Shown piece after piece: positions 29,430-39,577 of a DNA stretch of 64,000 nucleotides (the first letter of the stretch is position 1; each line of letters opens with the position of its first letter). The notes below the pieces were generated by a model. It was not told the origin of the DNA. It did not search any database and worked only from the letters and a program-made list of their open reading frames with translations. Made by a program: the position numbers and the translations under genes. Source of the stretch: Gallionella sp. GTDB lineage: Bacteria; Pseudomonadota; Gammaproteobacteria; Burkholderiales; Gallionellaceae. Location of the stretch: the NCBI GenBank assembly GCA_023259035.1, contig JAHFRA010000003.1:1-64000 (forward strand), written 5' to 3'.

Positions 29430-30384
29430 CCAAGAGGTCGAAAGCGATGCTGCTCCAGTTTCGGGCATAGCGGCTATAGCCACCCCGCACAGTTTCTGCG
29501 ATGACTGCTGGAAGACGGGCAAACCGGTTGGCGGGTAGGTAGGCGCGACAGTGCAGATGTTCAAGCTTGCCAGCGAGCTTAGCCTCCATAAGCTCTGGAA
29601 CCATGCTATTCAAATGCGCGGCAAGCCATGACCAACGGGCAATTTCTGCCTGATAATAGGCATCTCGATCCAGAGAAAAGGCTGCGCGCATTTCTCTCAA
29701 AAATCCACGCCGCGCAGCTCCCAATGCGTTGCCGCCATGCTGGCGGTAGAGTTGCAATGGCTTTTCCACCAAAACACCCTTCCCGGTAGCCGCAAGAATC
29801 GTTGCGAGCCATGCATCGTAATGCCATTCACGAGGAAGGGGCAGAAGCCAGTCACGCGCTTGTGCCTTGAAAGCAAGCGTGGCACCGGCAACAACGAAGT
29901 GTTTAATCAACACGTCAATAAACTGGCCCTCTCGTGCGGCTTTCCGCTCGTTGTAATCAAAGTTCACACGCTGCCACAACGTGTAACCAAAGGAATGAAG
30001 ACCTGCATCGATTACTTCAGCATCGCAGCAAACCCAGTCCGCTCCAATCGCAAATAACTCAGCAAACGTTGCCAGTTTGTTCGGTAGCCATACATCATCC
30101 TGATCGCAAAGAGCAATGACGTTCCCCGTGCAGAGGCGGATTGACTGCTCAAAATTGGCGCCAATGCCAAGCCGTTGCGGGTTACGATATAAACGTACCG
30201 GGAAAGCTGCTCTGTTGGCGAAGCCTTGCAGGAGGGAATAAGTTTCATCTTCTGAAGCGTCGTCGCAAACGACCAATTCTGTTGGCAAATAATTTTGACT
30301 CACAAGGCTATCGAGTTGCTCGGCAAGGAAACGTTCGCCATTGCAGGTACATAGTGCAATGGAAATTCGTATTGGCTCAGGCAT
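29422..30384 (-). CDS. Glycosyltransferase family 2
   Basis: ISIALCTCNGERFLAEQLDSLVSQNYLPTELVVCDDASEDET...ALCDQDDVWLPNKL. Confidence 0.92.
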   Translation of the reverse strand: MPEPIRISIALCTCNGERFLAEQLDSLVSQNYLPTELVVCDDASEDETYSLLQGFANRAAFPVRLYRNPQRLGIGANFEQSIRLCTGNVIALCDQDDVWLPNKLATFAELFAIGADWVCCDAEVIDAGLHSFGYTLWQRVNFDYNERKAAREGQFIDVLIKHFVVAGATLAFKAQARDWLLPLPREWHYDAWLATILAATGKGVLVEKPLQLYRQHGGNALGAARRGFLREMRAAFSLDRDAYYQAEIARWSWLAAHLNSMVPELMEAKLAGKLEHLHCRAYLPANRFARLPAVIAETVRGGYSRYARNWSSIAFDLLVK

Positions 30385-30719
30385 GGTAGGCCGAATAACG
30401 GGAAACACGCGGAGCCGGAGCGATTGCTGGGTAAGGATTATCCAGAGATAGATTGGGATTGTGGGCGAGGTAGATATTCAATTGCGTCTGCCAGCATGAC
30501 CGCGCAGAAATACAAATGCCAAGATTTCGCGTAACCGCTTTCATTCTCTGGTTATGCTTGACAGCTGCATGTTGCACCACCAATATTAAATCCACCATCT
30601 AAATTCATTTACAATAAGGCACGCTTCAAAGCTGAACCCGCCCATTATAACCATGATAAGCCGTTAAATTTAGTGCCATTTGGCATTGGTTTTTATCGCA
30701 AAATATTGGCCCTGCAAAA

Positions 30720-31922
30720 ATGAACTCACATCTGCGCACCCCACTTCAAGTTCATAAGAGTCAAGTTTATACCCGGAAGTGGGCACACTCTGAGAGTGAT
30801 ACGTTGGGGGTTAATTTAATTGGGCCAGTTGAATTCATTAATGGGCTCGGTACAAGCACACGCGGATATTTATTCAGTATCGCTAATGCAAATATTCAAC
30901 ACAATGTTGTTGCGTGGCACTATGGATTTGAACATTTGTCGAAAGTCGAGGTAGCCTATCCAAAACAAGATTTCTATTCGATCAACTTGGTGCATCTGAA
31001 CCTTGATTTGTTATCTCAAGGCTATCTCGATGCGGCGCCTCTAAACACAATTGTTACCCCAGAAAAATACAATATCTGTATTTTGTATTGGGAGTTGGCA
31101 TCGGTTCTTCCAGAATGGCACGATACCATGCGGATATTCGATGAGATTTGGTGCGCCAGTTCGTTTATGGCGCGAGCAATCAGCGCTGTGTCAGTTCGCC
31201 CAGTGAGAGTCATTCGGCCTGCCTTAGACTTTGCGAGTATTCCCAGCGGTAGGGATAGAAATAGCTTTGGGTTACCTTCCAGCTCTTTTGTTTTCTTCTA
31301 TGCTGCTGATGCGGGCGGAATAATGGGGAGAAAAAACCCCGGAGCTTTCATCAACGCTTATATTGAAGAATTTCCATTTGATGGTGAAACTTGCTGCCTT
31401 TTGAAAATAAATAACACGAAATTGGCACATCAGGAAATGCAACATATAGTCAACATTGCCAAAAGTAGACCTGATGTAATATTTTTTAACGAATTGCTAA
31501 GCTGCGAAGATATGTCCGCACTATTTCGCAGCATCGATTGCTACGTTTCGCCTCATCGTTCTGAGGGGCTTGGACTAACAATTCTTGAGGCTATGGCGGC
31601 CGAGAAACCCGTGATCGCCACACAATATGGAGGTGTAACAGATTTTGTCACTAAGGATACTGCTTACCCTATCAGCCATCGATTAATCGAGATTGGTTCT
31701 GGTAGCCCCCCATACCCAGCAGGCTATGTTTGGGCTGAACCCGATCTTTTGTCAATCCGCGAGAATATGCGTTATGTATTTGAGCACCAAGCAGAAGCAA
31801 AAATTGTAGGTCAAAAGGCAGCACATCATATTCGTGGTTTATTTTCATTGGAAGCAACATCAACCGTTTTGCAATCAGAATTAGAGCGCATTTGGCTTTG
31901 CGGAGAGACAGCGACTTTATGA
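30720..31922 (+). CDS. Glycosyltransferase family 1/4
   Basis: CYVSPHRSEGLGLTILEAMAAEKPVIATQYGGVTDFV. Confidence 0.9.
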   Translation: MNSHLRTPLQVHKSQVYTRKWAHSESDTLGVNLIGPVEFINGLGTSTRGYLFSIANANIQHNVVAWHYGFEHLSKVEVAYPKQDFYSINLVHLNLDLLSQGYLDAAPLNTIVTPEKYNICILYWELASVLPEWHDTMRIFDEIWCASSFMARAISAVSVRPVRVIRPALDFASIPSGRDRNSFGLPSSSFVFFYAADAGGIMGRKNPGAFINAYIEEFPFDGETCCLLKINNTKLAHQEMQHIVNIAKSRPDVIFFNELLSCEDMSALFRSIDCYVSPHRSEGLGLTILEAMAAEKPVIATQYGGVTDFVTKDTAYPISHRLIEIGSGSPPYPAGYVWAEPDLLSIRENMRYVFEHQAEAKIVGQKAAHHIRGLFSLEATSTVLQSELERIWLCGETATL

Positions 31923-33667
31923 AATTGCTGAAATATGCCCTTCTTTTTCTGGAGGTAACGAGAACGCGGGGAATATCCGAGGCGGCACGCCGTGCCAGGA
32001 ATGTAGCGCTCGGATCGTATTTTAGAGTGCTTTACAGTTTAAAAATGCGCGGCGCGTATTTGCCATGGCTAAGAAGACCAAGAAAAACTGGTAAGCCATT
32101 TACTGGTGAAACGAAGATCAGCATTCTAATGCCAGTCTATAACACTGATCCAAAAGTTCTTGCTGAAGCCATAGTATCCGTTCTTTCACAAACCTATCAA
32201 AACTGGGAGTTGTGTATTTGTGACGATTGTTCCACCAGCACAGGAACTCTCGAAATTCTTAGGCGCTATAAAGGCAATGACCCACGTATAAAAATCACCC
32301 GATCATCGTCCAATCTTCATATTTCCGGCGCAACGAATCTTGCCATGGAATTTGCGACAGGCGAATTCGTAGCCTTCCTGGATCACGATGACACACTTGA
32401 GCCAAATGCGATCGAGTGCGTGATTGAAGCGATCTGTCAGCATCCCAATGCCGATCTGCTTTATACGGACGAGGACAAAATCACGGCTAACGGCAGCCAT
32501 GTAGAACCAAATTACAAACCTGGTTGGTCACCGGAATATTTGCATGCAGTAATGTACCTCATGCATCTTTTTGTAATCCGAAAAAAATTGCTGCTGGAAT
32601 TAGGTGGGTTGCGCGAGCAGTTCAGTGGTGCACAAGATTATGATTTGGCGTTGCGCGCGTCAAAGAAGGCCCGGCATATTGTGCATATCCCAAAGATTCT
32701 GTATCACTGGAGAAAAGTATTAGGGTCTGCGGCTACTCATGTAAATGCGAAGCCACAAGCCCTTCTCAATGCACGTGCCACCCTGGAATGTGCTATTAAG
32801 GAATGCGATCCAGATGCTCGCATACTGGATGGATTGCTGCCCGGAACCTTTCGTGTGCAGTGGCCGATTCCTCAGGATGTTGTAGTAACCCTGCTGATAC
32901 CGACCAACGCCCAGCGTGCTGATGTTAAAGGCAGAGGAAATATTCTACTTATCAGGAATCTACTTGAAAGCGTGGTAAAAAAATCGACTTGGTTGAATTA
33001 CAAGATTCTGGTGATTGATAACCATAACCTTGCCACAGACGATTGCGCCTACATAGAAAGCCTTGGAGGCAGAGTTATTCATTATTCCTATGACGGCAAG
33101 TTCAATTTCTCAAAAAAAATGAATTTTGCTTTTAAACACATTGATACCGAACACGTAATCATTCTTAACGACGATACCGAAGTTATATCCAATGATTGGA
33201 TCGAAGCTCTTTTGTCATTTTCAACGCGTGAATCAATCGGTGCAGTCGGAGCAAAGCTTTTGTATCCAAACGACAGGATTCAGCATGCTGGCATACTGAT
33301 TAATGACGATGCCGAATGTGCTCATGCTTTTTACAACCTGAGTAGAAGTGAAGCCGAGTATTTTGGATACAGTTATTTCATTAGAAACTACCCCGCAGTT
33401 ACTGGCGCGGTCATGGCAACACGAATGAGTCTTGTTAAACTCATAGGCGGGTTTAGTGAAGAATTTGGAACGGACTACAACGACGTCGATTTTTGTCTGC
33501 GGCTTAGAGAGCTGGGCTTCAGGTCGGTATACACCCCTTTTGCCCAGCTCTACCACTTCGAAAACGCGACTATCAAAAGAACGGAAGCAGACACCTCAGA
33601 GAGCGCCCTGTTCAAGTCATTGTGGAAAGGGAAAGTATCTGCAGTTTTGGACTTTATACCTGGCTAA
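31919..33667 (+). CDS. Tandem-domain family 2 glycosyltransferase
   Basis: First GT2 KISILMPVYNTDPKVLAEAI...FLDHDDTLEP; second GT2-like module HVIILNDDTEVISNDWIEALL...DYNDVDFCLRLRELGFRSVYTPFAQLYHFE. Confidence 0.9.
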   Translation: MKLLKYALLFLEVTRTRGISEAARRARNVALGSYFRVLYSLKMRGAYLPWLRRPRKTGKPFTGETKISILMPVYNTDPKVLAEAIVSVLSQTYQNWELCICDDCSTSTGTLEILRRYKGNDPRIKITRSSSNLHISGATNLAMEFATGEFVAFLDHDDTLEPNAIECVIEAICQHPNADLLYTDEDKITANGSHVEPNYKPGWSPEYLHAVMYLMHLFVIRKKLLLELGGLREQFSGAQDYDLALRASKKARHIVHIPKILYHWRKVLGSAATHVNAKPQALLNARATLECAIKECDPDARILDGLLPGTFRVQWPIPQDVVVTLLIPTNAQRADVKGRGNILLIRNLLESVVKKSTWLNYKILVIDNHNLATDDCAYIESLGGRVIHYSYDGKFNFSKKMNFAFKHIDTEHVIILNDDTEVISNDWIEALLSFSTRESIGAVGAKLLYPNDRIQHAGILINDDAECAHAFYNLSRSEAEYFGYSYFIRNYPAVTGAVMATRMSLVKLIGGFSEEFGTDYNDVDFCLRLRELGFRSVYTPFAQLYHFENATIKRTEADTSESALFKSLWKGKVSAVLDFIPG

Positions 33668-35051
33668 TTTCAACTTCCGCTGCCGCCCCTTTGTTTATCC
33701 GTGTAGCGGGAAGATAGAGCTCCTCCACATAGCCTTTACGGGTCCAGTAAGGGCTACGGCTCACTCTATGCAGCAAGCGCTCGGACTTTACCAAATCACT
33801 TACGCATAACTGGGGAATATCTGGCCTGTCCGTGTTAGCTTGTCCCTCCTGATTGATGGACAGAAAGACACTGCCACGCCGTGCAATCTCTGTAATGTAT
33901 TCACGCGCCTGTTTTTCTGGAATTTCAGGTAAGCTGTCACGATTTACAATCAGATCATAATTTGAGCCGCACTTGAAGAATTCCCAGTAGGGAAGAAGCA
34001 TTATCGCCTGTCCGTTGTCAGGCTCGCCATACAAACGCACGAAATCAGACCCCAATACTTTCGACAAAAACCAACCTTGCACTACATTGACAACGGGCAG
34101 GTCGAAAATTGTGTAGTGAGCCGCACCAAAACGGATTGCCTGCAAGGCGGTTCCACCAAGGCCACCACCAATCTCAGCGAAATTAGACAGCCCAAATGCG
34201 GATGCAACCTCACAGATTCGCCAACTTGTGTACACGTCATCTGGAACGCGTACGTCAATTACTTGTCCGTTTACAAGAATACCAAATTCTCCCATCACTG
34301 GTGGTCGTCCAATGCGAACTCCAGTTATGGCTTCGATGCAATCAACCAATTCAGTCGCACTAATTGCGGCATTTTTGCCATAGTGGCCTTGTTCTGGGTT
34401 CTCATAAGGAAGCCCCGCAAGAGCCTCGGCCAGTGATGCTAGTCTATCGAGTAATATGAGAATGTTGGCTTCCTGGCCTTCCCTGTCCGCGCTCATCGCA
34501 TCGAAGACTTGCTTCCCAGGGCCAAGTCCATGCGTCAGTTTGGTGCGCATCGCGTTCTGCATATACACCGCCAAACTTTGGATATTCTGATCCGCCATCA
34601 AACGATACAGCTCGCCATGGTACTCATGTTTACACATCTCCCAAATACCTGAGTTTGGCCGATCTTCTAGCTCGACATATTTTGATTCGTCGCTTAGCAT
34701 TGCATTGAAGGAATTATGGAGGCGACGGGCGAGTTCGATGTCGTCTGGGGCTGCATCAGAGGGCTCAAGATACAGTTTCTCGCATATGCGAGGAGCATTG
34801 CTGTAATGCTGCAGAAGATGCCAAAGAGTGGCTCTGGGAAATTGGCACAAAGGGCTAGGGGCTGAGGTGAACGAAACGTCTTGCCCTGAAGCAGCAAACT
34901 TCTTTACACACTTTAGCCGTAAGAAAAATGGATGTCTTTTAAGGTTGTTATAGTACCTAAAAAACACAAACTTACTGCGATATAACGCCTCAGAAAGGCC
35001 TAGCTTACGTGTTACACCCACAAACCGAAGGGCATATTTCAATAAATTCAC
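33654..35051 (-). CDS. Putative sugar O-methyltransferase, paralog A
   Basis: SWRICEVASAFGLSNFAEIGGGLGGTALQAIRFGAAHYTIFDLPVVNVVQGWFLSKVLG...YDLIVNRDSLPEI. Confidence 0.78.
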   Translation of the reverse strand: MNLLKYALRFVGVTRKLGLSEALYRSKFVFFRYYNNLKRHPFFLRLKCVKKFAASGQDVSFTSAPSPLCQFPRATLWHLLQHYSNAPRICEKLYLEPSDAAPDDIELARRLHNSFNAMLSDESKYVELEDRPNSGIWEMCKHEYHGELYRLMADQNIQSLAVYMQNAMRTKLTHGLGPGKQVFDAMSADREGQEANILILLDRLASLAEALAGLPYENPEQGHYGKNAAISATELVDCIEAITGVRIGRPPVMGEFGILVNGQVIDVRVPDDVYTSWRICEVASAFGLSNFAEIGGGLGGTALQAIRFGAAHYTIFDLPVVNVVQGWFLSKVLGSDFVRLYGEPDNGQAIMLLPYWEFFKCGSNYDLIVNRDSLPEIPEKQAREYITEIARRGSVFLSINQEGQANTDRPDIPQLCVSDLVKSERLLHRVSRSPYWTRKGYVEELYLPATRINKGAAAEVEISQV

Positions 35052-35276
35052 TCATTTCCTCACAACAAATTCAAATACGTTAAAACCCCCCGACCAATCT
35101 TATCGCGATACAAAACTAGCCAGATCATACACAGGGAATTGCGTGTAATTAGCCACTTTCGTTAACAGTGGCAGCCACGAATCCGGAAAATATTAAAAAT
35201 CAATTCATTGAGATGCGCACTCAATTTTAGATATGCGACCCATATCCTTGCGTAACCCGAACTGTAACCCAATATC

Positions 35277-36236
35277 TCAGTTTGCTTTTGCGCTTTCTTC
35301 TTGAATCATCATCTGAATGACATCCCTCATTCTGGAGGATGCTCGCCATCCCAGCACTCTTTCAGCTTTATCGGCGCAACCCTGGCTCCAGAGTAAATCG
35401 GTCGGGCGGAATAGCGCGGGATTTGACACCACATGATCACGCCAGTCCAACCCTAAATTCTCAAAAGCACATTTCACAAACTCCTCCAACGAGTTCGCTT
35501 CACCCGTTGCAACAATGAAGTCATCCGCTTTCTCCTGCTGGAGTATTTTCCACATAGCCTCAACATACTCGGGCGCCCACCCCCAATCGCGCACAATATC
35601 TAACTTGCCGAGCTCCAGTTTTTCTTTCGAACCTTGCGCTATGCGACAAGCTGCTGAAATAATTTTTCGCGTCACGAAACGGGGCGGGCGCAACGGCGAT
35701 TCATGATTAAATAAAATCCCGTTACACGCAAACAAACCATACGCCTCACGGTAATTGGCCACCAGCCAGTGCGCCGATGCCTTGGCAATGCCGTAAGGGC
35801 TACGCGGGTGAAAAGGCACGCCTTCATTTGCGGCCATTACCCCCACATCACCAAAGCACTCACTGGAACCTGCGTGATACACCTTAATCGGTTTCTCAAG
35901 AAACCGCACCCCCTCAAGCAAATTTAACGTACCCTGGGTTATACTTTCCAGCGTTTCAACCGGCTGCTCAAATGAGAGGCCGACTGAGCTCTGTCCCGAA
36001 AGAAAATACACCTCATCGGGGTTGCTACGCTTCAAGGTAGTCAATACGCTTCTGAAATCATTCGATGCCATGGAAACCAAAGTCACCTGATCTCTGATCC
36101 CAAGTACTTTCAAATTGCTGAAAGTAGCTACTTGGGCATCACGGGACGTGCCCCATACTTCGTAACCCTTACACAGCAGCAACTGCGCAAGGTATGCACC
36201 ATCCTGTCCGCCCACGCCACAAATCAAAGCCCTCAT
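35277..36236 (-). CDS. GDP-mannose 4,6-dehydratase-like protein
   Basis: MRALICGVGGQDGAYLAQLLLCKGYEVWGTSRD...GSSECFGDV...RSPYGIAKASAHWLVANYREAYGLFACNGILFNHESPLR. Confidence 0.9.
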   Translation of the reverse strand: MRALICGVGGQDGAYLAQLLLCKGYEVWGTSRDAQVATFSNLKVLGIRDQVTLVSMASNDFRSVLTTLKRSNPDEVYFLSGQSSVGLSFEQPVETLESITQGTLNLLEGVRFLEKPIKVYHAGSSECFGDVGVMAANEGVPFHPRSPYGIAKASAHWLVANYREAYGLFACNGILFNHESPLRPPRFVTRKIISAACRIAQGSKEKLELGKLDIVRDWGWAPEYVEAMWKILQQEKADDFIVATGEANSLEEFVKCAFENLGLDWRDHVVSNPALFRPTDLLWSQGCADKAERVLGWRASSRMRDVIQMMIQEESAKAN

Positions 36237-36342
36237 TGATTTCTCCCTGAAATAAACTGTCGGCCCAAAAATTATCGGCTGATTCAATAATTATTCTCTG
36301 CATAGCAATACAAAGATACACTTAGATGTGTATTCATCTGTA

Positions 36343-37296
36343 TTACCCTTCTTGCTGGGCTATATTGGACTCATGCCCCCAGGCAATGCCCGACAAATAT
36401 TCTCGCCGCTCACTCGTGCCATTTTGATAATCACGGGTCTGATTATCCGCCACCAGCAAATTCTTCTGCTCGGATCGCCGAAAAGTACTACTTGTATTCC
36501 AGTTTTCCTTCTCGTAACTGCCCCCGTCCCGTCCAACCACAAGCACTTTCATTCTTTTGCGCATAATTTGCCTGGTCAATCCACTCCTCCCGCCCTCGAA
36601 TCTATAGGCGTCCATTTTATCTTTTATCACCGGACATTTAAGGCTACTCATAACCCGGGAGGAAATCATGAAGGCGTTTGTCCGCAAATGGTAATTCGGA
36701 AAAGGTTGAAAATAAATTAGAGACAATAAATAGTCTCCTAAATTATCCCAAAGACCCTCATCGACGGACCGGTAAAAATCCCGCGCAGCAGTACCGCCAA
36801 GAATCGCTCTTCTCCAGAAGGGCTTGTTTTTATATACGCCGTAATGCTGCTGAGCCACATCAAAAATATCTCTCAAAATGAACGACTCTAACCTATGACT
36901 TTCCCACGAGCCAGTGGCGCCCACCAAGCCGACTCCGGGACGAGAAATATGATGGTGAAGTTTACTTAACCAGCCAGAATCTAAAATCTCGCTGAATGAA
37001 TTCAGAAAACAAAAGTAGTTGTATTCGGCAGCATAGCGCTGGACAACGACGAAATAGGCGCTAATATCGAACCCCGCATCGGGCACGTCAAGAGAGTAAT
37101 GCTGAAATGGTGCCAGCACCTTTAAATATTCATCTTTTTCGGATGGCGATTCGAATCCTTTAAATACGATCAGAAGGTCGTGCTCCATCCCTCCTGGATG
37201 TGTCTGGTACGAGTCGAGGAAACGCTTTAAAGGCGCGATGCCGTTATGTGCACGAACCAAGTGGGCGACACAAAGTTCTTTCTGCGGCTGGATCAT
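36343..37296 (-). CDS. Uncharacterised polysaccharide-locus protein, possibly glycosyltransferase-related
   Basis: MIQPQKELCVAHLVRAHNGIAPLKRFLDSYQTHPGGMEHDLLIVFKGF...FDISAYFVVVQRYAAEYNYFCFLNSFSEIL. Confidence 0.6.
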   Translation of the reverse strand: MIQPQKELCVAHLVRAHNGIAPLKRFLDSYQTHPGGMEHDLLIVFKGFESPSEKDEYLKVLAPFQHYSLDVPDAGFDISAYFVVVQRYAAEYNYFCFLNSFSEILDSGWLSKLHHHISRPGVGLVGATGSWESHRLESFILRDIFDVAQQHYGVYKNKPFWRRAILGGTAARDFYRSVDEGLWDNLGDYLLSLIYFQPFPNYHLRTNAFMISSRVMSSLKCPVIKDKMDAYRFEGGRSGLTRQIMRKRMKVLVVGRDGGSYEKENWNTSSTFRRSEQKNLLVADNQTRDYQNGTSERREYLSGIAWGHESNIAQQEG

Positions 37297-37302
37297 GGAA
37301 AG

Positions 37303-38484
37303 TTAGTCAGTCGAACCCGTTAACGATTCTGGGGAAATCTGTTCGAAAACATCGAGTATCGTAAGAAAGCTCCCTTCCACTTTCTGCATGATAGGAGTGT
37401 CTGGATGCGAACGGGACTCCTCCAAGAATGTCTTGTACCGTTCTGGGGCCATTCTCTTGATGATGGAGAGCATAAAAGTGTAACGCAGCCATTCGTTAAA
37501 CCGCATTTTTTTTCGCAACTGCTGATAGGCTTTTCCTACGTTACTACCCGTGTGTAACCCATCATAAATAGCTAGTATCTGAATTAGCCGGTAACGATCG
37601 TAATTAACTCTAATATCCAGTTCGATGCCGAAGTTTACGGCAAGCGTTTCCATCGCAACCAGCCAGGATGTATTCATCGTGACACCCGGCAAAATCACCT
37701 CCTTCAACCGATTCACCATTTCCTTATCAGGAAGATTATTAAGAAATTCGTTTCCATGATTCTCTGCGTCATTGAAATAATAATAGCCGAATGATTTTGG
37801 GCTGATACCTATCGTTACCAGCGGCTGAGGCACAACAAGAATGCGTTCTGCCTTAAGCATCATGACATTGGAGGCATAATAATCGGGGTACGGAGACTGG
37901 TAGAACGGGCCATAGGGTTTTAGTTTTTCGATGAGCGCTCTGCTCACTAGGGAAAATTGCATGTTGTAATCGAATGTCACCCGGAAATTCAGCGAATCGT
38001 TGGCGAATTCCAGCGCTTTGCTTTTTTCAAGCCAGAACGGTTCTTGAGCGAATTGAAAAATCTTTCTGGTATCGTATGAAGCCAAACAGCCATCTGGTAC
38101 TCCTGGCATGACACCAGGATAGGCATACAAAAATGCACTGGTATAGATGAAATCTGGCGCATCGTATTTCTTGATCAAGCTGCTCAAGGTGGAAAAGTAG
38201 CCTTGCATCAGGCAGTCATCATCCCCCAACATAATGACGTAATCGCCATCGCTCTTGTCAATAGCGTTATTCCAGTTATCGGTAACTGGAACAAAGCGAC
38301 CAGTGCGGAAATACTTAATACGTATATCGCCAAGCGACTTAATATAGCCAGCAACATCCTCTTCTGAGAAATTATCGGAAACGATGATCTCCCAGTTGCC
38401 GTAGTCCTGACGACGCACTGTTTCAATTGCGTGAGAGAGCAGTTCAAGGCGATTACGCGTTGGCAACAATACCGAAAATTTCAT
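37303..38484 (-). CDS. Glycosyltransferase family 2
   Basis: KFSVLLPTRNRLELLSHAIETVRRQDYGNWEIIVSDNFSEEDV...VIMLGDDDCLMQGYF. Confidence 0.9.
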   Translation of the reverse strand: MKFSVLLPTRNRLELLSHAIETVRRQDYGNWEIIVSDNFSEEDVAGYIKSLGDIRIKYFRTGRFVPVTDNWNNAIDKSDGDYVIMLGDDDCLMQGYFSTLSSLIKKYDAPDFIYTSAFLYAYPGVMPGVPDGCLASYDTRKIFQFAQEPFWLEKSKALEFANDSLNFRVTFDYNMQFSLVSRALIEKLKPYGPFYQSPYPDYYASNVMMLKAERILVVPQPLVTIGISPKSFGYYYFNDAENHGNEFLNNLPDKEMVNRLKEVILPGVTMNTSWLVAMETLAVNFGIELDIRVNYDRYRLIQILAIYDGLHTGSNVGKAYQQLRKKMRFNEWLRYTFMLSIIKRMAPERYKTFLEESRSHPDTPIMQKVEGSFLTILDVFEQISPESLTGSTD

Positions 38485-39422
38485 AGCCAGTGATCCAGAT
38501 TCACGCCCAGCAGCTCCTGCAGTTTCAAAATATCCTCCCTGAAATTTCCACGCAGCCAGTCATATTGTTTGTTCGATAACCTATCACGCACACTGGTCTT
38601 CTTGTTGCACGGCAACCGGTTAATTATATTTAACCTGGCTTGCTGACCAAGACATTTCTCAATAAACTGAATAATGGAACGCGCAAATCCCAAACAAAAT
38701 ATTTGATACATATTGTGGCGCGTTCTTTCACTTCCAGCGTTGTGTCGTTCGGTCACACTAACGGGATAGGCCGGAACCCCAAGAAACTCAAAAAGCGATG
38801 CCACTACCGAGGCAGTTGAATTGGCAAACTCTTCAAAGAAAACAATCCGTATCCTGTCTTTGCCAAACAGCTCGATATACTCTTTAACCGCCTCAAAGTA
38901 CAACCCCCGTCGCACATGCCAGAATATAGGATCATAATGCTGTTCAATGCGATCAGTCTCAAGACACAATGACTCCCAAAAATTGTTATTTTGAAACTTT
39001 GCAGCGATTGAATGTTGATATTCCGAATACGCCCGGTCAACAGGATTGCGCAACATGATGATAATCTTGGCGGATGGATTCCATGCATGGATGCGGTTTG
39101 CGGCCTGCGGGCAAGACAGGTAGTCAGTAGATGCTTCGCCAGATATTGCACCTGCTGGAGCGTCCTGGAATAAGGCCAGATAATCAGCCTTTGTACTGAC
39201 AATCCCTGCATGAAAGTACTTCTTTCCAAATTCAAAAACATCCGTCGAGTACCCACAAAAAAACCTGGGCTCCTTGTTTTCCGGCATAAATATCTGCGGG
39301 TGCTGCTGTAGATACCGGTATAGCGAGGTCGTGCCCGCTTTAGGGGCACCAACTATCAAAAAGTGAGGCGGTATATTTACAATGGTTTCCTCACCTGCCC
39401 ATTGCTTTTCAAAGTTGTCCAT
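38481..39422 (-). CDS. Sulfotransferase domain protein
   Basis: HFLIVGAPKAGTTSLYRYLQQHPQIFMPENKEPRFF (5'-PSB loop) and IIIMLRNPVDRAYSEYQHSI (3'-PB motif). Confidence 0.93.
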   Translation of the reverse strand: MDNFEKQWAGEETIVNIPPHFLIVGAPKAGTTSLYRYLQQHPQIFMPENKEPRFFCGYSTDVFEFGKKYFHAGIVSTKADYLALFQDAPAGAISGEASTDYLSCPQAANRIHAWNPSAKIIIMLRNPVDRAYSEYQHSIAAKFQNNNFWESLCLETDRIEQHYDPIFWHVRRGLYFEAVKEYIELFGKDRIRIVFFEEFANSTASVVASLFEFLGVPAYPVSVTERHNAGSERTRHNMYQIFCLGFARSIIQFIEKCLGQQARLNIINRLPCNKKTSVRDRLSNKQYDWLRGNFREDILKLQELLGVNLDHWL

Positions 39423-39577
39423 TCAATCCCCACCTTCATGCACGCATTTCTTTGCAAAGTAACATCCCCATGCGTTACGCCAGTGTGGCACCACCACAAT
39501 ACCCAGCTATCGCACCCGCGTTTCGGCAAGAGCGAGGAAATAGCCTCAATCGTTACGTCTGACTATGTGGAACACAT

